Of a stretch of DNA of 64,000 bases, positions 23,438 through 32,522 are shown one piece after another; the first letter of the stretch is position 1, and every line of letters begins with the position of its first letter. Source of the stretch: an uncultured Sphingomonas sp. (lineage in GTDB: Bacteria > Pseudomonadota > Alphaproteobacteria > Sphingomonadales > Sphingomonadaceae); contig NZ_CAJYHX010000004.1 in NCBI RefSeq assembly GCF_913774285.1, positions 1 to 64,000 on the forward strand. Reading direction: 5' to 3'. A model generated the notes under the pieces. It made no database searches. It worked only from the letters and a program-made list of their open reading frames with translations, and was not told the origin of the DNA. Position numbers and translations under genes: made by a program.

Positions 23438-23469
23438 AAAAAAAGGGGAGCGGGCAAGCCCGCTCCCCT
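23438..23469 (-). terminator. Rho-independent terminator between TBDR and dioxygenase gene
   Basis: On the minus strand a perfect 12-bp stem AGGGGAGCGGGC / GCCCGCTCCCCT with a 2-nt nominal loop is followed at once by seven T residues (plus-strand A-run 23438-23444). The next gene's Shine-Dalgarno sequence starts immediately after the T-run. Confidence 0.9.
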
Positions 23470-23493
23470 CGCAGTAGCAGCATTGCCGCAAGC

Positions 23494-26400
23494 TTAGAAC
23501 TTCACGTTGAAGCCCGCATACATGCGACGACCGATGTTGTCGTAGATACCCGAACCGCCACCGATGCCGGTGGAGCCGAGCGGCGGACGCTCGTCGGTGA
23601 GGTTGTCGATGCCCAGGAAGAACTGCTGCTTCGGGCGGATCGACACGCCGATGCGCAGATCGTGATAGGTAACCGCACGATACCAGTTGATGTCGGCGAA
23701 ATCGAGGTTGGTCGCCGGACGGCCCTGGAAGGACTCGAGCGCCTCGATCGACGTCGCCGCCATCTTGCTCAGGTACCGCATCTGGTACCCGAAGAAGAAC
23801 TTCCCGAACTTGCCGTCGATGTTGACGTTGAAGGCATCGCGCGGATCGCCGACTTCCCCACGATAATTGTCGGCGAAGCCCGGCTGGGTCGGGTCGAGGA
23901 ACGCTTCGTTGGTCAGCTGGTGGGTGTAAACGAAACGGCCACCCAGGCTGTTCTCGGGCGAGAACTTGTACAGGTACGAGACCTCGGCATTGATGCCGCG
24001 CACCTTCAGCTGTGCGTAGTTCAGCGGCCGCTCGAGCAGGCTGCCCTCGAGGATGCGGAACGGCGTACCGGTAACCGAGCCCGCGGCATCGTCACGCTTG
24101 AAGATGCTGCAGAACTGGTTGTTCGTCGTCGGCGAGTCGTAGCAGGCATTGGCGACCTGCTGCGGCGACGGCGACGTGATCACGTTGTTGACCGCGATAT
24201 TGTAGTAGTCGACCGTCAGCGACAGACCCGGGATCATCGGCGGCTGAATCACCACACCATAGGTGTAGGAATCCGACTTTTCCGCCTGCAGATTCGGGTT
24301 GCCCGACGCCGACGTCTCCAGCGACTGGGCATAGTTGTAGTTGAACCCGGTGCCCACCGCCGCGGCGCAATTGGCCGGGCGATATTGCGTGCCATTGGCC
24401 AGGTTCGCCTGCGAGCAGGGGTCGCTGAAGCCCGGCGCGAAGTTCTGGCCCGGTGCCGCGTACAGCTCGGTCAGGTTGGGGGCGCGCACCGAACGCGAAT
24501 AGGCCGCACGGAACATGATGCCCTTCACCGGGCTGTACGTACCGTCGAAATTGTAGGCCCAGACCGTGCCGGCGCCGCCCTTATAGTCGGAGACGCGGGC
24601 CGCAGCGTGCGCGCTGAACTCCTTCACCAGGAAGATGTCCTTGAGCAGCGGCAGGTTGAGTTCGCCGAACGCTTCCTTCACCTCGAACGACGGCGGATTG
24701 AACTCGGCCAGCGCGTTGTAGAAGGTGTAGCCTGCCTCGACGAGCGGATCGGCCTTGAAGAACGCCGTCTCGCGGCGATATTCGCCACCGACGGCGACGC
24801 CGACCGGACCGCCCGGCAGGTTGAAGAAGGTGCCGGTATCGCCCGAGACGAAGCCGGTGAAGTCCAGCTGCGTGATCTTGCCGCGCGAAACGGTGTTCTG
24901 CAGGACGTAGTTCTTCGCGTCCTGCGAGATGTTGCCGACGCCGAACGGATTCAGCGGCTTACAGGCGGCAATGTCCTTCTGGAGGATGGCATCGTTGCCG
25001 ACGAAGTCCTCGGCGCGGTTCGGATCGATCTGCGAGGCGCAGACGATCTGGCCGCTGCCGTTGCGGGCCGAATCCAGCGCCAGCGCGAGGCGCTGGGTGT
25101 TCACGTTGCCGAGCACCTTGGTGTGCTCGGTAAACTGGCCGTAGTTGCCCGCCACTTCATAGCGGAAGTTCGAGCCTAGATCGCCGCGGACGCCGCCGAC
25201 GATGCGGAAGGTCTCGCGACGCGCCGCTTCCGACCGCATGCCGAGATCGGTCAGGTTCTTGCGCATGATGAACCGGGTGCCGTTCCCGATGTTCGCGGCC
25301 GGCACGCCGCTGGCGATCAGCGCGTTGGTGATCGTCGTACGCGCCTGCGACGAGAGATACGGGTTGTCCAGGCGCGGACGCTCGTACAGCGCGTCGATCG
25401 TGCTGCCCGTGAAGAACGCGGGGCCGGAGCCGCCGGCGCTGAACGATTCGGTGCGCACATATTTGGCTTCGACGAACGGCGTGAATGCGCTCGAGACGTC
25501 GAAATGGCCGATCACGTTGATCGCGTAGCGGTCGAGCCGGGGCAGGAGCTGCACCAGCTTGTCCTCGCGGCGGGTGTTGCCGTTGCCGCCGATGAACGCA
25601 CCGCCCGGCGCAACGCCGGTGACGCCCGAGGCCGAGGTGGAGGCCGTCGTCGCGTTCTGGACGCCCACGCGCGATCCGGTCTGCTGGATCAGGTCGCCGT
25701 TCGACGCGAAGATGTAGTTACAGGTGAACGGGCGGCCGTTCGGGAACGCCGCGCTGGTCTGGTTGTCGCGTCCGCACGGCGCGGTGCCGAGCGTGGTCGA
25801 CGGCGAGAAGGAGACCAGGCCGCCGCTGTAGATGCCGGCGCTGCGCACATCGCGGAAGAAGACGTTGTCGGGAACGCCGTCGGAGCCGTTGGGGAGGCCC
25901 GCCGGGTCGTTGTCGACGGTCAGCAGCGTGTCGTTGCGTGCATAATAGCTGCGGTCCGACGCGAAGAGGTCGTTCTGGTGCGCATATTCGAGGTCGACCG
26001 CGATGTTGCCGCGACCGCCCGCAAAATTCTTGCCGGCGAGCAGGCTGGCCGAATAGCTGCCGGCATCCTGCTTGTCGGTGATCGAGCCCTGACCACGCAT
26101 CTGCAGGCCTTCGAAGTCCTGCTTCAGCTTGAAGTTCACCACGCCCGCGATCGCGTCCGAACCGTAAACGGCCGAGCTGCCGCCGGTGAGGATCTGAACG
26201 TCCTCGATCAGGTCGGTCGGGAAGGTGTTGAGGTCGGGGGAAACCGCGTTGTTCAGGATGTCGGCGCCGACGTGGCGGCGACCGTTGACCAGCACGAGCG
26301 TACGCTGGGTGCCGAGACCGTAGAGGTCGACCAGGTTGAGGCCGCCGGTGCCGAGGAAGCGCGACGAGTTCTGCTGGCTGTAGGTGCTGCGGACCTGCGG

Positions 26401-26673
26401 CAGATCGTTGATGACGTCGCCGATCGAGATGCGCGCGGTCTGCTGCAGCTGCTCCGCAGTGACCACAGTGACCGGCGTGGCGCCTTCAAGATTGGGTCGC
26501 GCAATGCGCGAGCCGGTGACGATGATATCCTGCGCTGCAGGCTCTTCTTGCTGCGCACCGCTAGCCGCAGTGTCCTGCGCATAAGCCGGCATGCCGGCAA
26601 ACGCGCCTGCGGTTGCCAGGACCAGCGCGGACAGCGCCGTTCCGGTCCGCAGGCCCTTTTGCATCTTCTTCAT
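23494..26673 (-). CDS. Large TonB-dependent receptor (TonB-Xanth-Caul type)
   Basis: The 1059-residue protein has a signal peptide (KGLRTGTALSALVLATAGAFAGMPAYA), then DIIVTGSRIARPNLEGATP, the plug (GDVINDLPQVRSTY, QRTLVLVNGRRHVG, EDVQILTGGSSAVYGSDAIAGVVNF) and a long barrel ending GRRMYAGFNVKF with the terminal Phe of outer membrane barrels. It is paralogous to the receptor at 29172-32258 (same TGSRI-x-x-PNLE and LGxQRTLVLxNGRR blocks). Receptors of this size in sphingomonads and caulobacters usually take up complex carbohydrates or peptides; the ligand here is unknown. It is followed by a strong terminator and then the dioxygenase gene. Confidence 0.95.
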   Translation of the reverse strand: MKKMQKGLRTGTALSALVLATAGAFAGMPAYAQDTAASGAQQEEPAAQDIIVTGSRIARPNLEGATPVTVVTAEQLQQTARISIGDVINDLPQVRSTYSQQNSSRFLGTGGLNLVDLYGLGTQRTLVLVNGRRHVGADILNNAVSPDLNTFPTDLIEDVQILTGGSSAVYGSDAIAGVVNFKLKQDFEGLQMRGQGSITDKQDAGSYSASLLAGKNFAGGRGNIAVDLEYAHQNDLFASDRSYYARNDTLLTVDNDPAGLPNGSDGVPDNVFFRDVRSAGIYSGGLVSFSPSTTLGTAPCGRDNQTSAAFPNGRPFTCNYIFASNGDLIQQTGSRVGVQNATTASTSASGVTGVAPGGAFIGGNGNTRREDKLVQLLPRLDRYAINVIGHFDVSSAFTPFVEAKYVRTESFSAGGSGPAFFTGSTIDALYERPRLDNPYLSSQARTTITNALIASGVPAANIGNGTRFIMRKNLTDLGMRSEAARRETFRIVGGVRGDLGSNFRYEVAGNYGQFTEHTKVLGNVNTQRLALALDSARNGSGQIVCASQIDPNRAEDFVGNDAILQKDIAACKPLNPFGVGNISQDAKNYVLQNTVSRGKITQLDFTGFVSGDTGTFFNLPGGPVGVAVGGEYRRETAFFKADPLVEAGYTFYNALAEFNPPSFEVKEAFGELNLPLLKDIFLVKEFSAHAAARVSDYKGGAGTVWAYNFDGTYSPVKGIMFRAAYSRSVRAPNLTELYAAPGQNFAPGFSDPCSQANLANGTQYRPANCAAAVGTGFNYNYAQSLETSASGNPNLQAEKSDSYTYGVVIQPPMIPGLSLTVDYYNIAVNNVITSPSPQQVANACYDSPTTNNQFCSIFKRDDAAGSVTGTPFRILEGSLLERPLNYAQLKVRGINAEVSYLYKFSPENSLGGRFVYTHQLTNEAFLDPTQPGFADNYRGEVGDPRDAFNVNIDGKFGKFFFGYQMRYLSKMAATSIEALESFQGRPATNLDFADINWYRAVTYHDLRIGVSIRPKQQFFLGIDNLTDERPPLGSTGIGGGSGIYDNIGRRMYAGFNVKF

Positions 26674-27066
26674 GGATTTCCCTCATTTTATCCCGGCTGC
26701 GTTCCCCTCGCCGAGATTGTCTCCCCTTCCACCGGCCGCGCCCCATGCACGGCTGGCGGAGATGGTATGAAGGAAGCAAGGAATGCCACGCGCGTAAAGC
26801 ATACATTCATCTGGCAGAAGCGTTGGGACGGAAACGTCTCCATTTTGCAACAGTGAAGCAATCCCGTGTCACCTGCGCCCTTCGCGGCGCAACATTCCGT
26901 CACTCGAAGCAACACGGTGCTCGAAAATTGGGCACATCCTTTCGGAAACCATTAATATTTATAGCCTGTGCGGCGTTCAGCTTTCGATCCGAATGCCCAA
27001 GTGGTGCCCCCACCCACGCTTCTCGCCAGCGCATCGCTCGCGCAACTCCGCCTTGGGTGGGACGGG
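26674..27066. other. Intergenic region upstream of TBDR (393 nt)
   Basis: It holds no convincing gene. It includes the 5' region of the minus-strand TBDR (start 26673), an unusually AT-rich stretch ATTAATATTTATAG (about 26950-26964) that could hold its promoter, and near the other end CCCACCCA (about 27009-27017) and TGGGTGGG (27054-27061), which could pair as a loose stem after the sulfotransferase gene stop. I could not assign -35/-10 boxes with confidence. Confidence 0.5.
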
Positions 27067-29076
27067 TCAGTCGGAGTAGCCGAGCCGCTCGACCCACGGA
27101 TGCAGCGTCGGCAGGATCGGCGCCAGGTGTCGACGGTAGTGCTCCCACCGCCCGACCGCCCGCCGGTACAGCGGTTCGGTCACCTGCGCATAGCTGGCGG
27201 TAGAAATCACCCCCCGTTTCCGGGCGGTGTCCCGATGCGCCAGCACGGAGGCGTCCCAAGGCAGCCCCAGCGCCTCGAACAGCGGCCGCAGCGCCTTTTC
27301 GGGCGCCTCGATCATCGCTTCGTAGACGATGGGGTGCACCGGACCCGGCAGCAGCGACGCGGCTTTGGACCAATAACCGAAAGCACTCGCATAAAAGGCG
27401 GCGGTGCCCTCCAGCGTCAGGAAATTGGCCATCGCATTGTTCAGGCGGAAATTGGTGATGAAGCAGCTCAGCACGACGTCGCATGGGTGGCGAAGCGCGA
27501 GAATCACCGGTGCGTCGGGGAAAAGGCGGCGAATGAGCGGCAGCCGCAGCAGGTGGAGCGGAGACTTGTCGACCAGCAGCGCGCCTTCGCGGTGCGGCGT
27601 CAGCCGATCGACCTCCGCATAATAGCGGTCGCGAAGCCGGTCTGCGGCCTCGTCGGTCAGCATCGCCAGGCCTGCGAGGCCACCGGCCGCTTCCTCGACC
27701 AACCGCAGCGGCGGTTGCTCTTCCAGGACCTGCACGTCGGGATGGCCCATCAGCATGGTGTCGAGCAGCGTCGTGCCCGATCGGGGGAACCCCAGGAGAA
27801 ATGCCACGCGCCGCGTTTGCGCGCGGGCGAGCGGGGCCCAGGAGTCGATCCAGGAAGCGGTCAGCAAGGCGTCGTCCGCAGCCAGCGCCGCACGCGTCGC
27901 GGCTGCGCGCGCCAGCGGATCGGACGGATCGGCTGCCTGCAGCTCGTTCATCCGCCGGAAGCTCGCGAATGCCTCGTCGAACGCGCCCAGTCCTTCGTGA
28001 AACTGACCGGCGAGTTGCGCGCTGCGGATGGGCTCTACCGCCGCCGGAACCCGCGAGAGCGCCTCCAGCCCCTCGGCAAACCGCTTTTCGCGACGACAGA
28101 GCAGCGCCTCCAGAAAGGCTTCCGCGGCGGGTCCGCTGCGATTCGCACGCGCGGTGTCGAGGAGCGCCGGCAGTTCCTCCTCGCGATTGCGGTGTTCCAG
28201 CAGCAAGCCCTGCATGATCAGGGCCTCGGCATGATCCGGGTGCAGGCGAAGAATCTCTGCGATCGCAACTTGCGCGCCATCAGCATCCCAATCCTCGAAA
28301 CGCTCGCTGGCGAGGGCCAGGTGCAGTTCCACATTCGCAGGGTCCCGCCGGACGGCCTCTTCCAGCGCGGCGATCGCATCGGCGGTGCGGCCCTGCTGCT
28401 TCGCGATAGCGGCCAATTCGGCCCAGGGCTTGGCGTCCCCCGGAAAGTCCTGCGCACATTGCGACAGCACCGCGCTGGCGTCTTCCACACGGCCGGCCTG
28501 GACCAGCGCGGCCGCGAAATTGAGACGGATCGGCGCCGCGGGCGAGAGCTCGGTCGCACGGGTGAGTGCCTGCACTGCGCCCGCCACGTCGCCCCGATCA
28601 GCGCGCGCATTGCCAAGATTGTTCCAGCTTTCCGCATCGTCGGGGAACGCGGCGACAACGGCCTCATAGCATGCTTCGGCCGCGGCATAGTCTCCGCGCC
28701 GCTGTGCAAGATACCCGCAGACGCGCCACAGGCGTCCGGAGCGGTCGGCGCGGGGATCGAGCGTCTCCACCAGCGCCTGCGCCTCCTCGAAGGCGTCCGC
28801 ATCCGCCAGAGCGCGCAAAAGGTTGACCGCAACGCCGACATCCGTCGGCGTATCACGGTGCGCTGTGCGCAGGAACCGGATGCCCGCTTGCAGGTCGCCC
28901 ATCTGGCAGCACAGGGCGCCGAGCAGCCCGGCCAGGACTGCGGGCGCTCCGGCCGCGTGATACAATCTTTCGGCCCGGTCGCGGGCGCCCTGAACATTGC
29001 CGTGCGCTGCAAGCGACAGGATGGAGCGTATTTCCGACGCCTGTTCGGCGGTCAGCGGGGCAGCATGCGACGTCAT
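27067..29076 (-). CDS. TPR-repeat sulfotransferase, tyrosylprotein-sulfotransferase-like
   Basis: 669 residues. The first 400 or so are tetratricopeptide-like helical repeats (GRLWRVCGYLAQRRGDYAAAEACYEA, AESWNNLGNARADRGDVAGAVQALTRA and further copies). The C-terminal domain from about residue 420 is a sulfotransferase with the PAPS 5'-phosphosulfate loop LLGFPRSGTTLLDTML (about 425-440), EEQPPL, VDKSPL and the 3'-phosphate motif VILALRHPCDVVLSCF. PRSGTTL-type loops followed by HPDVQVLEE resemble eukaryotic TPST, so a protein or peptide acceptor is plausible. It follows a TBDR gene and its terminator by 33 nt. No signal peptide is seen. The acceptor is unknown; a carbohydrate acceptor is the main alternative. 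Confidence 0.88.
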   Translation of the reverse strand: MTSHAAPLTAEQASEIRSILSLAAHGNVQGARDRAERLYHAAGAPAVLAGLLGALCCQMGDLQAGIRFLRTAHRDTPTDVGVAVNLLRALADADAFEEAQALVETLDPRADRSGRLWRVCGYLAQRRGDYAAAEACYEAVVAAFPDDAESWNNLGNARADRGDVAGAVQALTRATELSPAAPIRLNFAAALVQAGRVEDASAVLSQCAQDFPGDAKPWAELAAIAKQQGRTADAIAALEEAVRRDPANVELHLALASERFEDWDADGAQVAIAEILRLHPDHAEALIMQGLLLEHRNREEELPALLDTARANRSGPAAEAFLEALLCRREKRFAEGLEALSRVPAAVEPIRSAQLAGQFHEGLGAFDEAFASFRRMNELQAADPSDPLARAAATRAALAADDALLTASWIDSWAPLARAQTRRVAFLLGFPRSGTTLLDTMLMGHPDVQVLEEQPPLRLVEEAAGGLAGLAMLTDEAADRLRDRYYAEVDRLTPHREGALLVDKSPLHLLRLPLIRRLFPDAPVILALRHPCDVVLSCFITNFRLNNAMANFLTLEGTAAFYASAFGYWSKAASLLPGPVHPIVYEAMIEAPEKALRPLFEALGLPWDASVLAHRDTARKRGVISTASYAQVTEPLYRRAVGRWEHYRRHLAPILPTLHPWVERLGYSD

Positions 29077-29109
29077 GGACAGATCCTAGGCCCGAACTCC
29101 GCGTCGGGC

Positions 29110-29145
29110 AAAAAAAGAGGGCGGCGCTCCAACGGCGCGCCGCCC
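29110..29145 (-). terminator. Rho-independent terminator between TBDR and sulfotransferase gene
   Basis: On the minus strand, 9-bp perfect arms GCGCCGCCC... wait-free form: plus-strand arms GGGCGGCGC (29119-29127) and GCGCCGCCC (29137-29145), loop of 9 nt, followed on the minus strand by TC and seven T residues (29116-29110). It lies 27 nt after the TBDR stop and 33 nt before the sulfotransferase ATG. Confidence 0.88.
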
Positions 29146-29171
29146 CTTTCGAGAGTAAAATCGAAGATGCG

Positions 29172-32100
29172 TTAGAAGTTGATCGTCGCACCCGCGAAAA
29201 TGTACCGGCCGAGCGAGTCGTAGACGGCCGGATAGGTGTTGCCGTTGCACGGGCCGGTCGGGCACGCCGAACCGCTGCCGTCGCCGGCGCCCGAGCTGAC
29301 GAGCGGCGGCTCGCGATCCAGCAGGTTGTTCACGCCGAGACGCAGCGTGTAGCGCTTGGTCGGGGCGAAGGTGAGCGCCAGATCGAAATAGCTCTGGGCG
29401 CCCAGACGCGAACCGAAGTTGTAGTAGGTGCCGGCGAGCGTCTTGTCGTTGCTGGACAGATCGACCTTGACCGGATCGATGTAGCGCCACTGCAGCGAGG
29501 CACCGATGCCCGCCTGCGACGTGTAGCTCAGCCGCGCCTTGTGGCGCCACTTCGGGTTCGGTGCCGAAGGGGTGCCGCTCAGGTTGCTGCAGGTCACGCC
29601 GTAATAGCCGGCGCAATCGTACGATTCGGTCAGGCCGTTGTTGATCCGGAAGCTGTCCAGATAGGTGCCGATCATCGTGAAGCTGAAGTCGCCCACGCCC
29701 GTCACCTTGCGGTTGTAGCCGAAGTTGACGTCGATGCCCTTCGTCTGCACGCGACCCACGTTGCGCGAGATGTCCTGGACATAGCCGTCATTGGTCAGCC
29801 ACAGCGAGCCGCTCACCGGGTTACGCTTGATCAGCGCACAGGCGGTCGGGTTCAGCGAATTGGTGCAGCTTGCGAGGATCGCATCGGCACCAAAGCCCTG
29901 GATGGCGTCCCGCACCTTGATGTCGAAATAGTCGACGCTCAGGTTGAGGCCCGGCACGAAGTCGGGCTGGAACACCACGCCGAACGACTTGGTGGTGGCG
30001 ATTTCCGGAAGCAGCTGGTCGTTGCCGCCGATCAGGCCGTTATACTGACCCGCCGGGTTGCCGGCGACGCGCTGGCCGACGGACAGCCCCTGCGCCAGGC
30101 AGCCCTTGTCCGCTGCGGTGAGCACCTTGTTCGCGCACGGATCGGTCGAACCGTCGAGCGCGACATGCTGCACCGAGAACAGCTCCTGCAGGTTCGGCGC
30201 ACGAACGGCACGGTTGTAGCTGCCGCGGAAACGGACCGAGCGGATCGGCGCGAATTCCAAGCCCAGCTTGTACGTGTCGGTATTGAACGTACGACCGTTG
30301 CTGATCTCGTAGTGCGAGTAGCGATAGCCGCCGACGAACGACAGATCGTACACGAAGCCCTTGTTGATCAGCGGAACCTGGGTTTCGCCGAAGAATTCGG
30401 TGACGTGATAATTGCCGGAGATCGGCAGCGTCGCCCCGCCCTGGCCGGTCAGATCGCCCGTCGAGAAGGCTTCGTCGACCTTCAGGTCGAGCGCCTCGCG
30501 GCGATATTCGACGCCGAGATTGACGACGGCGCCCTTCTCCGCCCACGGCGTCTGGATGCCGTAGTTGCCCAGATCGCCGGTGATGGACGCGCTTGCCACC
30601 TGCTCCGAAACGACGCCGTGCTGGAAGCCGGTGGCCGACAGATAATTGACGGCCGCCGGCGTCACCGTGGTGAGGCCGCCGAAGATGTCATAGGGGACGC
30701 AGTTCGGATCGGCACCGGTGGTGACCGAGCGGCAGGTCGGCTTGCCGTTGACGTTCACCACATCAAGGGCGTTGTTCAGCTTCCGGACCGAGAACTCGTT
30801 GGTATAGATCTGCGAGTAGGTCGTACGGCCATACTGGTAGTAGGCGTCGTAGTTCCAGGTCTCCCCAAGCGCACCCTTGGCGCCGATCACGCCACGATAC
30901 TGGGTGTGCCCGAGATCGGCCGAACGCGGACCGCCCTCGACGTTCCGACGCAGCAACTGGAAGAAGGCCTTGTTATAGGGCTGGCCGGTCGTCGGGTCGA
31001 TATAGGTGAGCGCGCCGGGCCCCGGGTTGGTGACCGACGTCAGCGGGTAGTTGCCGAGGAAACCGTTGACCAGATTCTCATTCGCGCAGACGATCGACTT
31101 CTGCTGCGCCGACATCAGCGGGTTGTCGCAGTTGATCGTCAGCGTGTTGCCGAAGTCGCCCGAGGGCGCGATCTGGGCGACCGAGCGATCGTCCATGAAG
31201 TTGAACTCGAGATAAGGATGCAGCGCATCGCTGACCTCATAGTTCACGAAGGCGCCGCCGGTGTAGCGCTCGTCCGGGCGCTGGAAATAGTTGGTCGGCG
31301 CGAAGTTGTAGCGGGTACGGCCCGGCTGCAGCGTACGGCCGCTGCCGATCTGGAAGAAGGTCGAGGTGCCGCCGTCGTACAGCACGATGTTGCCCGGCGC
31401 CGAGGTCGACGAACCGCCGCACTGCAGCGCGGTGGCGCTCGCATTCTGGATGGTGCAGGCGCTGTAGTCGCGGTTCGACTGCACGACGGCGTCGACCTTG
31501 CGATAGCCGAAATAGGCAACGGCATGGCCGCGATTGTCGTCGAACTTGGCGCCGACCGACAGCGTGGCATTGACCGTGCCGCCATCGGTGACGCTGCCGG
31601 TGGGATAGCCGAAGCCGGAGAAGCCGGCCTTGGTGCGCGCGTCGAGCAGCGGCGGCGTGATGTCGTTGCTGTTGTTGTGCTGGTATAGGCTGTACTGGCC
31701 GTCGAGGCGGATACCGGTGAAGTCAGTGTCCATCACGAAGTTGACGACGCCGGCCACCGCGTCCGCACCGTAGGTCGACGATGCGCCGCCGGTCAGCACT
31801 TCGACGCGTTTCACCAGCGCGTCGGGGATCGAGTTGAGGTCGGCGGCCGAGGTCGTCGGATCGCCCGGCATGAGGCGACGGCCGTTGATCAGCACCAGCG
31901 TGCGCTGCGGACCCAGGCCGCGAAGGTCGACCGTGGCGGCACCGCTCGCGCCGTTCGAGACCGTGCTCGACTGGCCGGCGAACACCTGCGGCAGCGAGTT
32001 CAGCATGTCCTCGACGCGGGTCGTGCCCTGCAGCTTGAGGTCTGCGCTGTTCACCACGGTGACGGGGCTGACCGACTCCAGGTTCGGCTGCGGAATGCGC

Positions 32101-32258
32101 GAACCCGTGACGACGATTTCCTGGGGTCCGCTGGCGGCAGTATCGGCGCTCGCCGGAACCGTATCTTGCGCCATCGCGGGCGCCGCGAACAGCGCGCCAG
32201 CAAGAACAACTGCGGAAAGGGCACAGCCTCCCCGCAGCATCATTTGCGTGTTTTTCAT
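29172..32258 (-). CDS. Large TonB-dependent receptor (TonB-Xanth-Caul type)
   Basis: The 1028-residue protein starts MKNTQMMLRGG with a signal peptide ending at APAMA before QDTVPA. It then shows EIVVTGSRIPQPNLESVSP, the plug (VEDMLNSLPQVFAG, LGPQRTLVLINGRRLMPG, VEVLTGGASSTYGADAVAGVVNF) and the barrel, ending GRYIFAGATINF. ATG 32258 is chosen over an upstream in-frame start because it opens the signal peptide. It is a paralogue of the receptor at 23494-26673. The late barrel holds PTAC, GPCNGNT and other Cys-containing loops that could form disulfides. Its ligand is unknown; it is the first gene of a module whose second gene is the TPR-sulfotransferase. Confidence 0.95.
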   Translation of the reverse strand: MKNTQMMLRGGCALSAVVLAGALFAAPAMAQDTVPASADTAASGPQEIVVTGSRIPQPNLESVSPVTVVNSADLKLQGTTRVEDMLNSLPQVFAGQSSTVSNGASGAATVDLRGLGPQRTLVLINGRRLMPGDPTTSAADLNSIPDALVKRVEVLTGGASSTYGADAVAGVVNFVMDTDFTGIRLDGQYSLYQHNNSNDITPPLLDARTKAGFSGFGYPTGSVTDGGTVNATLSVGAKFDDNRGHAVAYFGYRKVDAVVQSNRDYSACTIQNASATALQCGGSSTSAPGNIVLYDGGTSTFFQIGSGRTLQPGRTRYNFAPTNYFQRPDERYTGGAFVNYEVSDALHPYLEFNFMDDRSVAQIAPSGDFGNTLTINCDNPLMSAQQKSIVCANENLVNGFLGNYPLTSVTNPGPGALTYIDPTTGQPYNKAFFQLLRRNVEGGPRSADLGHTQYRGVIGAKGALGETWNYDAYYQYGRTTYSQIYTNEFSVRKLNNALDVVNVNGKPTCRSVTTGADPNCVPYDIFGGLTTVTPAAVNYLSATGFQHGVVSEQVASASITGDLGNYGIQTPWAEKGAVVNLGVEYRREALDLKVDEAFSTGDLTGQGGATLPISGNYHVTEFFGETQVPLINKGFVYDLSFVGGYRYSHYEISNGRTFNTDTYKLGLEFAPIRSVRFRGSYNRAVRAPNLQELFSVQHVALDGSTDPCANKVLTAADKGCLAQGLSVGQRVAGNPAGQYNGLIGGNDQLLPEIATTKSFGVVFQPDFVPGLNLSVDYFDIKVRDAIQGFGADAILASCTNSLNPTACALIKRNPVSGSLWLTNDGYVQDISRNVGRVQTKGIDVNFGYNRKVTGVGDFSFTMIGTYLDSFRINNGLTESYDCAGYYGVTCSNLSGTPSAPNPKWRHKARLSYTSQAGIGASLQWRYIDPVKVDLSSNDKTLAGTYYNFGSRLGAQSYFDLALTFAPTKRYTLRLGVNNLLDREPPLVSSGAGDGSGSACPTGPCNGNTYPAVYDSLGRYIFAGATINF

Positions 32259-32472
32259 GCAACTACCTCTTTCCCCGGGCCGCGACGAATTGCAGCGTAT
32301 CCCGGCATGTCTCCCTGGCCCTCCCGCTCGGAACAATCCGGTCGGAAGAGCTTGATGCAGAACGAAGCAGCTAATCTTGGAGGTTGTAAAGCGCAGCTAG
32401 GGCCGCAGCGGCCAGTTTCGCGAAACTGTCGCCCAAAAGTCACATCTTAGCATAGGAAATTACGAGACACTC

Positions 32473-32487
32473 GTTACGAATTGTTAC
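32473..32487. promoter_or_regulatory. Direct repeat GTTAC-N5-GTTAC in the TBDR upstream region
   Basis: GTTAC (32473-32477) recurs 10 bp later (32483-32487) within an AT-rich stretch, one helical turn apart as in OmpR-family binding sites. It lies about 215 nt upstream of the TBDR ATG (32258). The 32259-32522 gap carries no gene that I can support. Binding-site status is a guess. Confidence 0.3.
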
Positions 32488-32522
32488 AAAATTTCCGAAG
32501 GTGATGCAGCCTTGCATAGAAA

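Noticed and set aside
22449..32258. Lasso-peptide or other RiPP cluster around the receptor modules
   Set aside because: I saw no asparagine-synthetase-like cyclase, B protein, isopeptidase or precursor peptide gene between the receptors.
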